From Scatosoma sp045576335 (lineage in GTDB: Bacteria > Bacillota > Clostridia > Christensenellales > Borkfalkiaceae): 64,000 nucleotides of DNA. The position numbers were made by a program, and so were the translations under genes. The DNA lies in contig JAZNGH010000017.1 in assembly GCA_045576335.1 (NCBI GenBank), positions 3,719-67,718 on the forward strand, read 5' to 3'. The notes below the pieces were generated by a model. The model was not told the origin of the DNA. It worked only from the letters and a program-made list of their open reading frames with translations, and made no database searches. Positions 31,797 to 40,501 of this stretch are shown piece by piece (the stretch's first letter is position 1; each line of letters begins with the position of its first letter).

Positions 31797-33590
31797 TTAT
31801 TCTTTGATAATCAAATCGACGAAATTAAAGGTTCGACAATCGACCAGTCCGCGGTTGGTGAGCCGCGTTTCAGGTAAACACGCCAAAGGAATGAGAGCCA
31901 TCGTCATAAACGGCGAAGGCATAGAACAACCGATATCCTCCCAAGCCCGCTCCAAATTTTCGACCATTTCGCTCATTTCTTCTAACGGCTTGTCGTTCAT
32001 AAGCCCCGCGATAGGCAGGGGAACGAGCCCCAACACTTTACCGTCGGCGACTGCAACCATACCGCCGCCGCATTCGATAAGCGTGTTTGCGGCAAGCGTC
32101 ATATCTTCGTTGTTCGTGCCCACTACGAGCAAGTTATGCGCGTCGTGTGCAACCGTTTGCGCCATCGCACCCTTTTTAATACCAAACCCTTTGACGAAGC
32201 CGTAGCCGACCGTGCCCGTTTGATGATGGCGTTCGAAAACGGCAACCTTTAACACGTCGCGCTCGGTATCCGATTGCAGCAATCCGTTCACGACGGGCAT
32301 TTCGATATGTCTATCGTACGAGCCGACGCGCGCGGGGATAATCTCGATTACGTGTACCTTGACCTTATCCCCCGTAGCGGGTATATTGAAATCGGCAGGG
32401 GAGAGCTTATTCAAACGCACCGATTTTTTCGCCGCGTCGGGATAAGCGTAGGGCGGGAATTCTTTGAGAAGCTTACCGTCCTTCGCTACGTACTCGCCGT
32501 CAATGAAAACGTCGGTCACGTGGCAGGCTTGCAAATCGTCAATCAATACCATATCCGCGCATTTGGAGGGGGTAATCGAGCCCATATCGTGGTCAAGCTG
32601 GAAACATTGCGCTACGTTGATCGTCACCATTTGAATCGCGGTCACGGGGTCAACGCCCTCTTCGATCGCACGCTTGACGATATAATCGAGGTGACCTTGG
32701 CTTTGCAGGGTGTTGGGGTGGGTATCGTCCGAAATCAAACACGCAAAACGCGAATCGACCTCGCGGTTTGTCACCGCCTTTGCAACCTCTTTCAAATCGT
32801 GCCAAGCCGAGCCCTCGCGAAGCATAGCGTACATGCCAAGCCGCATTTTCGCGAGCGCGTCCTCCTCGCGGGTGGATTCGTGACAGCAACGTACGCCCGA
32901 GGCGATATACCCGTTTAAGCCGCCGTCCGTTTCGGGCAAGGAATAATGTCCCGTGGCGATTTTATCCGCTTTGAGCGTTTCTCCGACGATTGCGTGCGTA
33001 CGCGCGTCCGCGTTGAGAATACCGGGGAAGTTCATCATTTCACCTAACCCCACACATTCGTCCCAAGTCATCGTTTCCGCTACGTCGTCGGGACCGATAC
33101 TCGCGCCCGTGTCCTCAAACCCTGGCACGGCGGGAACGCAAGAGGGGGTAGTGAGCATAGCCTTTAACGGCGTGCGCTTCGCGTCGGCGAGCATATATTT
33201 TACGCCGTCCAAGCCCAAAACGTTACAAATTTCGTGCGGGTCCATAAAAATCCCGCTCGTACCGTGCGTAACGACGGCTTTTGCGTATTCCCCGACGGTG
33301 AGCATAGAGGATTCCACGTGAATATGACCGTCCATAAAAGCGGGGGCAAGATATTTCCCCGCCGCGTCGATCACGAGCGTGTTTTCGCCGATACAGCTTT
33401 TGCAATCGCCCACCTTGGCGATACGCCCCTCGCCCACGGCTACGTCTACGTTTTCAAGGATTTCACGCGTGCAGACGTTGATAAGCTTCGCGTTTTTGAT
33501 GACGAGCTCGGATTTTTCCGCGCCTACGGCGATTTTGACGAGCTGTTGCGAACATTCCCAAAGCGGTTTTTTACAAAATTTATTCAGCAT
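31797..33590 (-). CDS. ade: Adenine deaminase
   Basis: 597 residues, the usual length. Metal-binding motifs are MDGHIHVESSML near residue 90 and FMDPHEICNVLG near 115; later conserved parts are ISDDTHPNTLQSQGHLDYIV near 295 and VAHDAHNLLVVGTNNEDMTL near 490. The enzyme converts adenine to hypoxanthine and ammonia with Mn or Fe in purine salvage. It lies 10 nt downstream of a LysR regulator gene in the same direction, so the two are probably co-transcribed from the promoter at 34516-34544. Confidence 0.95.
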   Translation of the reverse strand: MLNKFCKKPLWECSQQLVKIAVGAEKSELVIKNAKLINVCTREILENVDVAVGEGRIAKVGDCKSCIGENTLVIDAAGKYLAPAFMDGHIHVESSMLTVGEYAKAVVTHGTSGIFMDPHEICNVLGLDGVKYMLADAKRTPLKAMLTTPSCVPAVPGFEDTGASIGPDDVAETMTWDECVGLGEMMNFPGILNADARTHAIVGETLKADKIATGHYSLPETDGGLNGYIASGVRCCHESTREEDALAKMRLGMYAMLREGSAWHDLKEVAKAVTNREVDSRFACLISDDTHPNTLQSQGHLDYIVKRAIEEGVDPVTAIQMVTINVAQCFQLDHDMGSITPSKCADMVLIDDLQACHVTDVFIDGEYVAKDGKLLKEFPPYAYPDAAKKSVRLNKLSPADFNIPATGDKVKVHVIEIIPARVGSYDRHIEMPVVNGLLQSDTERDVLKVAVFERHHQTGTVGYGFVKGFGIKKGAMAQTVAHDAHNLLVVGTNNEDMTLAANTLIECGGGMVAVADGKVLGLVPLPIAGLMNDKPLEEMSEMVENLERAWEDIGCSMPSPFMTMALIPLACLPETRLTNRGLVDCRTFNFVDLIIKE

Positions 33591-33600
33591 AGTTTTCTCC

Positions 33601-34473
33601 TTATTCGTTTTGCGTGGTCGCGTCGAACTTGTTTTCGAGGAAGCGTTTGACGTCGTAGCTTTGCCGATAGATAAGATAGGTCGTTACCTTCGGCGCGGTA
33701 AAATCCTTCAAGGCAACTTCCTCCAACGAGCCGTCCTCAATCTTGTCCTTTACGAGTTTATAGGGCAGGAAAGAATACCCCAATCCCTTTTCAAGATAGG
33801 GCAGCAGCTTGGAGGTGTTGTCCACGTCCAAACGGAACACGTGATTTTTGGGGAACAGCGAACGAATGAACACGCCCGCTTCGCTCAAAGTGAGGTCGCA
33901 CATAAGATAGGGGAGCTTTGCAAGCTGGGCTTTGGTAACGCCGCCCGCGTACTCGTTTTTCCCCTTACCGCAAACGAGGGCTACGCGATCCTCGTCAAAG
34001 ACGTCGCAATTATACCCCAACCGTTTCAAGGGCACGGCAGAGAATACCATATCCAGCATATTGTCTTGTAATTGTTGGATAAGGTCGAGCGAGTGCCCGA
34101 GCATCACCTTGATAGAGGTCACCGAATTGTCTTTTAAGCACTCGTCGATAAGCGGTTTTACGTATACCTCGTAGGTGGCGTTGATTGCGCCTATGGAGAA
34201 TTTACGGCTGTGCGAGGAGAGCGCGTTCATCTCTTCGATAGAGGTGTCCTGCAATTCGAGAATACGCTCCGCATACCGCAAAAAAATCTCGCCCGCTTCG
34301 GTGAGCGTCACCGTTTTCGAGCCGCGGGAAAAGAGCCGTTTGCCGACCTCTTTTTCCAGCTCGCTGATACGGTTTGTCACCGTAGATTGCGCGATACGCA
34401 GCTTTTCCGCCGCCAAGGTGAAATTTTTGACTTTTGATAAAAATATAAATGTTTTAAGCTCTTCGGTATTCAT
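33601..34473 (-). CDS. LysR-type transcriptional regulator
   Basis: 290 residues. The N-terminal winged helix is clear (MNTEELKTFIFLSKVKNFTL, AAEKLRIAQSTVTNRISELE), followed by the linker helix and an effector-binding domain (FSIGAINATYEVYVKPLIDE onward). Same-strand arrangement with ade suggests it regulates purine deamination and itself. LysR regulators often work on divergent genes; here the divergent neighbour is the YggS-type gene, whose promoter is about 70 nt away. Confidence 0.9.
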   Translation of the reverse strand: MNTEELKTFIFLSKVKNFTLAAEKLRIAQSTVTNRISELEKEVGKRLFSRGSKTVTLTEAGEIFLRYAERILELQDTSIEEMNALSSHSRKFSIGAINATYEVYVKPLIDECLKDNSVTSIKVMLGHSLDLIQQLQDNMLDMVFSAVPLKRLGYNCDVFDEDRVALVCGKGKNEYAGGVTKAQLAKLPYLMCDLTLSEAGVFIRSLFPKNHVFRLDVDNTSKLLPYLEKGLGYSFLPYKLVKDKIEDGSLEEVALKDFTAPKVTTYLIYRQSYDVKRFLENKFDATTQNE

Positions 34474-34515
34474 AGAAAAAATTGATTATCCTTATCGGTT
34501 TTATCTATTTATCTT

Positions 34516-34544
34516 ATTATAACGCGAAAGTCACAAAAAAGCAA
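34516..34544 (-). promoter_or_regulatory. Promoter of the LysR-ade operon
   Basis: On the - strand: TTGCTT (34544 to 34539), 17-nt spacer, TATAAT (34521 to 34516), 43 nt before the LysR start codon. Confidence 0.75.
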
Positions 34545-34612
34545 GCGAATACAAGAAAAAAATCCCAACGTATGGAAATTTTGTTTTCTTTGCTTTTTTT
34601 CGCTTGGGGAGA

Positions 34613-34641
34613 TTGACAAATTATTTCAGATAAGATATACT
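34613..34641 (+). promoter_or_regulatory. Promoter of the YggS-type gene
   Basis: TTGACA (34613-34618), 17-nt spacer, TATACT (34636-34641). The predicted transcript start (about 34648) coincides with the upstream ATG at 34649, which argues for the next in-frame ATG as the true start. Confidence 0.8.
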
Positions 34642-34678
34642 TATTAAGATGATTACGAGTATAACGGAGAATACGAAA

Positions 34679-35365
34679 ATGCAGGCACAGGATATCGCGC
34701 AAGCGGTTGCAACGATAAAAAACGAGCTTTCGCGCGGAAATGCGTTTGGGGAAAAGGTCACGCTGGTCGCGGCGACGAAAATGCAGAGCGTCGAGGCAAT
34801 CAACGCGGCGATTGAGGCGGGCGTGGACGCGGTCGCGGAAAACAAAGCGCAGGAATTTCGCGATAAAAACGAATTTTTGTTGCCCTGTCCCCGTCATTTT
34901 ATAGGGCATTTGCAAACGAATAAGCTCAAATATCTCGTGGGAAAGGTGGAGCTGTTCCACTCTTGCGACCGCGACGAGCTGGTCAATGCCCTTGCCGAGC
35001 TTTCTATCAAGCGCGGAACGGTATCCAACGTGCTTTTGCAAATCAATATCGGCGACGAAGCGAGTAAAGGCGGTTACGCTTTTTCGGAGGCGAAAGCCGT
35101 TTTCGAAAGGGTAACGAAAACGGAGGGCTTGCGGGTTAAAGGCTTTATGGCAATGCTCCCCGAAAGCGAGGACGAGGCGTTGCTTCGAACGCTTACGCGC
35201 AAAATGCGCGGCGTGTTCGAATGGGCAAAAACGCAATCGACGGAAATAGAGTATCTTTCTATGGGTATGAGCGGGGATTATAGACTTTGCGTGGAAGAGG
35301 GGAGCAATATGATTCGCGTTGGCTCTACCATTTTCGGCAAGCGCGATTATGCCGCGCAAAAATAA
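34679..35365 (+). CDS. YggS/YlmE-type PLP homeostasis protein
   Basis: 228 residues from ATG 34679, which has GGAGA upstream; the ATG at 34649 would be leaderless. The PLP lysine is in VTLVAATKMQSVEAIN; other family marks are GVDAVAENKAQEFRDK, HFIGHLQTNKLKYLV, VLLQINIGDEASKGG and YLSMGMSGDYRLCVEEGSNM with the final RVGSTIFGKRDY. It buffers pyridoxal phosphate and affects amino-acid balance; it has the alanine-racemase N-terminal fold but no racemase activity is expected. Confidence 0.93.
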   Translation: MQAQDIAQAVATIKNELSRGNAFGEKVTLVAATKMQSVEAINAAIEAGVDAVAENKAQEFRDKNEFLLPCPRHFIGHLQTNKLKYLVGKVELFHSCDRDELVNALAELSIKRGTVSNVLLQINIGDEASKGGYAFSEAKAVFERVTKTEGLRVKGFMAMLPESEDEALLRTLTRKMRGVFEWAKTQSTEIEYLSMGMSGDYRLCVEEGSNMIRVGSTIFGKRDYAAQK

Positions 35366-35374
35366 AGGGGTTTT

Positions 35375-36217
35375 ATGGCAGAAAAGACGAAAAAAAGGAA
35401 AAGAATAGTTGCCGTGCTTTGCGCGGTGGCGTTTTTCCTTTTGGGAATCGTCGGCGTTTTGGAAATCGGCGTACTCACGCAACAAGGTTGGACGCGCTGG
35501 AAGCCCGATTACGAAAAAATCGATATCGAGCCGCTCCTAAAAAAGACCGAGCGCACCGACGAGGACTACCTCGTGCTGTATAAGCAAACGGGCTTGACGA
35601 GGCTTGGTATCGACGACCTCGCTTCGGTCAATCCAAAGCGCGTGCTGGAAATTCAAGACGCCTTTTTTAAGGAGTACGCCGTTACGCGTACGCATTTTGC
35701 GCCCTTTACTTATATGGAAAAGATAGACGGCTACACTTATTTGCCCCTTTTGAAGGACGGCGATATTCTCGTTTCCGCAACGACCTACACCTCGTTTTTC
35801 CGTTACGGACATTCCGCGCTCGTGGTCGAGGGGGCGACGCGCACGCTTTTGGAATCGGTGTCCATAGGTCACGTAAGCGCGTTTGGACCCGCCGAGAGCT
35901 TTACCTCTTATGCAAGCTTTCTCGTGCTCCGTCCAAAGGTAGACGAAAGCGTAAAAGCACAAGTCGTAGCATACGCCAAAGAAGAGCTTTTGGGCGTGCC
36001 TTATCTTTTAACGGCGGGCATTTTTACCCAGAAATACGACGAAGGCAAGGTGGACGGCACGCATTGTTCGCACCTCGTTTGGCAGGCGTATAAGCGTTTC
36101 GGTATAGATTTAGACGCAACGGGCGGCGCGGTGGTTACGCCAAGGGATATCGCGCTTTCGCCGCAAGTGGAGTTGGTGCAAGCCTTCGGGTTTGATTTGG
36201 ATACATTATGGAGTTGA
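35375..36217 (+). CDS. Permuted papain-like cysteine peptidase (YiiX/NlpC-P60 type), membrane anchored
   Basis: 280 residues. Residues 8 to 30 are a membrane helix (RIVAVLCAVAFFLLGIVGVL). The catalytic histidine comes first (FFRYGHSALVVEG near 150) and the cysteine later (VDGTHCSHLVWQAYKRFG near 232), the permuted order of YiiX-like and related NlpC/P60 enzymes. Family members cleave peptidoglycan peptides or lipid substrates; here an extracytoplasmic location is inferred. Its stop is 2 nt before the next start. Confidence 0.8.
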   Translation: MAEKTKKRKRIVAVLCAVAFFLLGIVGVLEIGVLTQQGWTRWKPDYEKIDIEPLLKKTERTDEDYLVLYKQTGLTRLGIDDLASVNPKRVLEIQDAFFKEYAVTRTHFAPFTYMEKIDGYTYLPLLKDGDILVSATTYTSFFRYGHSALVVEGATRTLLESVSIGHVSAFGPAESFTSYASFLVLRPKVDESVKAQVVAYAKEELLGVPYLLTAGIFTQKYDEGKVDGTHCSHLVWQAYKRFGIDLDATGGAVVTPRDIALSPQVELVQAFGFDLDTLWS

Positions 36218-36219
36218 TT

Positions 36220-37014
36220 ATGGAAAAATCGTACGCAATGGTTACGGGTGCGACGGGCGGCTTGGGAAAAGCCTTCGTTTACGCGCTGGCAAAAAGAGGC
36301 GACGCGCTTATTTTGACGGGCAGGAGCGAGGAAAAGCTCCTTGCGCTTAAAGAGCAGCTGCAAGAAAAATTCGCGGGGATAGAGGTGCGCGTATACGCGG
36401 CCAATCTTTCGGACGAGAGGAGCAGGGTCGCGTTGACGGAAAAAATCGCGGCGGAAAATTTGTATATAAAATTGCTCGTCAACGCGGCGGGCGCGGATAT
36501 CCAAAAGGCGTTTTCTGCGTATTCGCAAGAAAAAATCGCTTTTCAATGCCGCGTCAATTTTGAGGCTGCCGTTTCGCTGTGCCGTTTTGCAATCGAAAGA
36601 AAAGCGCAAACCTTGGAAATCATCAACGTTTCCAGCGTTTCGGGTATTTACCCTATGCCCTATTTCGCAATATACAGCGCGACGAAATCCGCGCTTACGT
36701 CCTTTTCCGTCGCGCTTCGCGAAGAGGTCAAGGGGCAAAATATCGCCGTCACCGCGCTTCTGCCCGGGGCTATGCCCACGCGCGAGGATATCAAAGAGCA
36801 AATTAAAGGGCAGGGGCTTTGGGGGAAGCTCGCGGCGAAATCGCCTGAATGGGTGGCGGAATACGCGCTCAAAGCCGTCCGTAAAAATAAGAGAAAGGCA
36901 ATCCCAGGGTTTTGGAATAAAGTTATGCGCGTTTCCACGGCGTTGTTGCCCCTTTCTTGGAAATTACATTTTATAGCAAAACGTTGGAGTAAAATATCCA
37001 AAGACGCCTTTTAA
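36220..37014 (+). CDS. Short-chain dehydrogenase/reductase
   Basis: 264 residues from ATG 36220, chosen because GGAG at 36210-36213 precedes it by 6 nt; the ATG at 36208 has no site. Motifs: AMVTGATGGLGKAFVYALAK at the start, LLVNAAGADIQKAF near 85, EIINVSSVSGIYPMPYFAIY near 140 and YSATKSALTSFSVALREEVK. C-terminal text resembles dhrs-like reductases with a hydrophobic tail (VSTALLPLSWKLHFIAKRWS). Substrate not known; similar in type to the SDR at 27458. Confidence 0.85.
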   Translation: MEKSYAMVTGATGGLGKAFVYALAKRGDALILTGRSEEKLLALKEQLQEKFAGIEVRVYAANLSDERSRVALTEKIAAENLYIKLLVNAAGADIQKAFSAYSQEKIAFQCRVNFEAAVSLCRFAIERKAQTLEIINVSSVSGIYPMPYFAIYSATKSALTSFSVALREEVKGQNIAVTALLPGAMPTREDIKEQIKGQGLWGKLAAKSPEWVAEYALKAVRKNKRKAIPGFWNKVMRVSTALLPLSWKLHFIAKRWSKISKDAF

Positions 37015-37068
37015 GTGAAAAAAAACGACCGTTTTTGTGAAGAAACGAAAAATGCCCCGCTCAAATCC

Positions 37069-37097
37069 TTGACAAATGGAAATTTTTTGGTTATAAT
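37069..37097 (+). promoter_or_regulatory. Promoter of the citrate-isocitrate operon
   Basis: TTGACA (37069-37074), 17-nt spacer, TATAAT (37092-37097); perfect consensus, 61 nt before the first gene. Confidence 0.9.
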
Positions 37098-37157
37098 CGA
37101 TTTATTAAATTTTACAGCGGTTATCAATCGAAAAAACAAAACGGAGAGGAATAAAGT

Positions 37158-38549
37158 ATGATAGAATTAAATCCTATGAGTAATTTGTTGGAGCAGGATC
37201 AATACAAATACGAATTACAGGACGTTGCAGAGCCGCATTTGTTCCGTGATATATACCCGTACGACGAAGTTCCTAAAACTCCTTTCAATCACCGCCGCGT
37301 GCCTATGAATATGCCCCGTGAGATATGGATTACGGACACGACCTTCCGCGACGGTCAGCAATCGCGCGCGCCGTACACGGCGAAACAGATTGTAGATATT
37401 TATAAAATGCTGTCAAGGCTCGGTGGACCGAAGGGGATCATTCGCCAAAGCGAATTTTTCGTTTATACGAAAAAGGACAGAGAAGCGTTGGAACAATGTA
37501 TGGCACTGGGGTATAAATTCCCTGAAATCACCACTTGGATTCGCGCTAAAAAAGAGGATTTCGCGATGGTGCGCGATATCGGGATCAAGGAAACGGGTAT
37601 TCTCGTCAGCTGTTCCGATTATCACATCTTCAAAAAGCTGAATATGACGAGAAAACAGGCGTTCGATCACTATTTATCCGTGGTAAAGCAGGCGTTTGAA
37701 GCGGGTATTTCGCCCCGTTGTCACTTGGAGGATTTGACGCGCGCCGATTTCTACGGCTTCGTAGTGCCGTTCGTAAACGCGCTCGTCGAGCTTTCCCACG
37801 AGGCGAATATTCCCGTCAAAATCCGTATGTGCGATACTATGGGCTACGGTATTCCGTTTGCGGGCGCGGCTCCTCCCAGAAGCGTCCCCGGTATCGTTTA
37901 CGGCTTGCACCACTATTCGGACGTTACCTCGGAAATGTTGGAATGGCACGGACATAACGATTTTTATATGGGTGTTGCAAACGCGGTCAGCGCGTGGCTG
38001 TTCGGTGCGAGCGGCGTAAACTGTTCCCTGCTCGGCATAGGGGAGAGAACGGGCAACGTGCCTACGGAAGCAATGGTTATGCAATACGCTTCGCTTCGCG
38101 GTACGCTGGACGGTATGGATACCACGGCAATTACCGATATTGCGGAATATTTCGAAAAGGAGCTTGGTTATCCCATTCCGCCTATGACGCCTTTCGTGGG
38201 CAGCGCGTTTAATCTTACCCGTGCGGGCGTTCACGCCGACGGTATGATGAAAGATGCGGAAATATACAACATTTTCGATACGGAAAAGATTTTGAAACGC
38301 CCCGCGGAGGTGTCCATTTCCAACACCTCGGGCTTGGCGGGTATTGCGTATTGGCTGAACAAGCATTTCAAATTACCGCCCGATAAGCAGGTGGGTAAGC
38401 AAGATTGGATTGTACAGCAAATGAAAACGCAAATCGACGCGCTGTACGCGGACGGCAGAACGACGGTTATGGGCGAGGACGAGCTGGAAAAGCTGTTCCT
38501 TACCTATTATAAAGACGGACGTTGTTCTTTGAATTTTTTTGATTTATAA
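37158..38549 (+). CDS. Re-citrate synthase
   Basis: 463 residues of the HMGL/isopropylmalate-synthase superfamily, not the usual Si-citrate synthase fold. WITDTTFRDGQQSRAPYTAK near residue 57 is the catalytic/metal motif; HLEDLTRADFYGFVVPFVNA, LEWHGHNDFYMGVANAVSAW (metal His) and SLLGIGERTGNVPTEAMVMQ follow. Length, lack of an allosteric leucine domain and the next two genes (aconitase, isocitrate dehydrogenase) identify it as the Re-type enzyme of clostridia, making citrate from oxaloacetate and acetyl-CoA for glutamate synthesis. Homocitrate synthase is less likely in this context. Confidence 0.9.
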   Translation: MIELNPMSNLLEQDQYKYELQDVAEPHLFRDIYPYDEVPKTPFNHRRVPMNMPREIWITDTTFRDGQQSRAPYTAKQIVDIYKMLSRLGGPKGIIRQSEFFVYTKKDREALEQCMALGYKFPEITTWIRAKKEDFAMVRDIGIKETGILVSCSDYHIFKKLNMTRKQAFDHYLSVVKQAFEAGISPRCHLEDLTRADFYGFVVPFVNALVELSHEANIPVKIRMCDTMGYGIPFAGAAPPRSVPGIVYGLHHYSDVTSEMLEWHGHNDFYMGVANAVSAWLFGASGVNCSLLGIGERTGNVPTEAMVMQYASLRGTLDGMDTTAITDIAEYFEKELGYPIPPMTPFVGSAFNLTRAGVHADGMMKDAEIYNIFDTEKILKRPAEVSISNTSGLAGIAYWLNKHFKLPPDKQVGKQDWIVQQMKTQIDALYADGRTTVMGEDELEKLFLTYYKDGRCSLNFFDL

Positions 38550-38568
38550 GAATGGAGAGAATAGAAAA

Positions 38569-40500
38569 ATGGGCTATACGATAGCACAAAAAATAATAAA
38601 AGAACATTTGGTTTGCGGAGAAATGACCGTAGGCAAAGAAATCGGCTTAAAAATCGACCAAACGCTTACGCAAGACGCTACGGGAACGATGGCGTATCTG
38701 CAATTCGAGGCAATGGGTATCGATAGAGTAAAAACGGAGCTTTCCGTGGCGTATATCGACCACAACACCTTGCAGGCGGGCTTTGAAAACGCGGACGACC
38801 ACCTCTATATCCAAACGGTAACGAAAAAACACGGTATCCGTTTTTCCCGTCCTGGGAACGGTATTTGCCACCAAGTACATTTGGAGCGTTTCTCTAAACC
38901 GGGGAAAACGTTAATCGGCTCCGATTCTCACACGCCCACGGCAGGCGGGATAGGTATGCTCGGTATGGGCGCGGGCGGCTTGGACGTGGCGGTTGCTATG
39001 GGCGGCGGCACGTATTATATCACTATGCCCAAAATGATTAAAATCAATCTCGTAGGGCGGCTTTCCGATTACGTGGGGGCAAAGGACGTCATTTTGGAGG
39101 TCTTGCGTATCCTCGGCGTAAAGGGCGGCGTGGGCGCGATCGTCGAATACGCGGGCGAGGGCGTGAAAACGCTTTCCGTGCCCCAACGCGCGACGATTAC
39201 GAATATGGGCGCGGAGCTTGGTGCGACCAGCTCTATTTTCCCGTCGGACGAGGTGACGAAAGCCTTTCTCAAAGCAGAGGGCAGAGAGGAGGATTTTATC
39301 GAGCTTTCCTCGGACGCGGACGCGACGTACGACGCAGAATACACGGTCGATCTCGGCGCGTTAAAGCCCTTGGCGGCTTGTCCGCACAGCCCCGACAACG
39401 TAAAGGCGGTTTCCTCGCTTTCGGGTATGAAAATCAATCAGGTTTGTATCGGCTCTTGCACCAACTCTTCTATGCAGGATATGCTCACGGTAGCCGCGAT
39501 TTTGAAGGGCAAAACGGTACATAAAGACGTGAGCTTGTCCATTTCGCCTGGCTCTAAACAGGTGTATACTATGCTTGCGGAATGCGGCGCGCTTGCCGAT
39601 TTGATTAACGCGGGCGCGAGAATTTTGGAATGTGCTTGCGGACCTTGTATCGGTATGGGCTTCTCCCCGCAATCGGCGGGCGTGAGCTTGCGTACCTTCA
39701 ACCGCAATTTCCTTGCGCGTAGCGGAACGGCGGACGCACAGGTTTACCTCGTTTCGCCCGAAACGGCGGCGGCTTCCGCACTGACGGGGGGATTCACCGA
39801 CCCCACAACGCTTGGCGTCGCGCCCAAGCTTGCAATGCCCGAAGCGTTCAAAATCAACGACAATTTGATTGAAATGCCCGTTGCGGCGGAGGAAATGGAT
39901 ACGGTCACGGTGGAACGTGGACCGAACATCAAGCCCATTCCCGTTGGGAAATCACCCGATAAGGATTTGTCGTGCGAGCTTATTTTGAAGGTGGGCGACG
40001 ATATCACCACCGACCATATTATGCCCGCGGGTACGAAGGTATTGCCGTACCGCTCTAACGTGCCCAAGCTTTCCGAATTTTGCTTCACGGTTTGCGATAA
40101 GGAATTTCCCGAACGTGCGAAGAAAAAGGGCGGCGGCGTGATTTTGGGCGGCGCGAACTACGGGCAGGGCTCTTCGCGTGAGCACGCGGCTCTCGTGCCC
40201 TTGTATTTGGGGATTAAAGCCGTTATTTCCAAGAGCTTTGCGCGTATTCACGTGGCAAACCTCATCAACTTCGGTATCGTGCCTATGACGCTTGCAAATG
40301 CCGACGATTACGACAAGTTTAATCAGGGCGACGAGCTGGAAATTAAAGGCTTTGCGGAAGCCGTTGCAGGTCAGACGGAGGCGACGCTCGTGGATAAGAC
40401 GAACGGCGCGGCGGCGAAACTTTGTTTGAATTTGTCCAAACGCCAAAGAGAAATTCTTTTGGCTGGCGGCAGATTGAATTATACGAAACAGGAGAAGTAA
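38569..40500 (+). CDS. Aconitate hydratase
   Basis: 643 residues from ATG 38569, behind GGAGA; an ATG 30 nt earlier overlaps the citrate synthase gene. The short clostridial type. [4Fe-4S] ligands: GSCTNSSMQDM near 307 and CACGPCIGMGFSPQS near 370. GSDSHTPTAGGIGMLGMGAG and, in the swivel domain, GANYGQGSSREHAALVPLYL are the substrate-binding signatures. It isomerises citrate to isocitrate, the second step of the operon. A 2-nt gap precedes the dehydrogenase gene. Confidence 0.95.
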   Translation: MGYTIAQKIIKEHLVCGEMTVGKEIGLKIDQTLTQDATGTMAYLQFEAMGIDRVKTELSVAYIDHNTLQAGFENADDHLYIQTVTKKHGIRFSRPGNGICHQVHLERFSKPGKTLIGSDSHTPTAGGIGMLGMGAGGLDVAVAMGGGTYYITMPKMIKINLVGRLSDYVGAKDVILEVLRILGVKGGVGAIVEYAGEGVKTLSVPQRATITNMGAELGATSSIFPSDEVTKAFLKAEGREEDFIELSSDADATYDAEYTVDLGALKPLAACPHSPDNVKAVSSLSGMKINQVCIGSCTNSSMQDMLTVAAILKGKTVHKDVSLSISPGSKQVYTMLAECGALADLINAGARILECACGPCIGMGFSPQSAGVSLRTFNRNFLARSGTADAQVYLVSPETAAASALTGGFTDPTTLGVAPKLAMPEAFKINDNLIEMPVAAEEMDTVTVERGPNIKPIPVGKSPDKDLSCELILKVGDDITTDHIMPAGTKVLPYRSNVPKLSEFCFTVCDKEFPERAKKKGGGVILGGANYGQGSSREHAALVPLYLGIKAVISKSFARIHVANLINFGIVPMTLANADDYDKFNQGDELEIKGFAEAVAGQTEATLVDKTNGAAAKLCLNLSKRQREILLAGGRLNYTKQEK

Positions 40501-40501
40501 T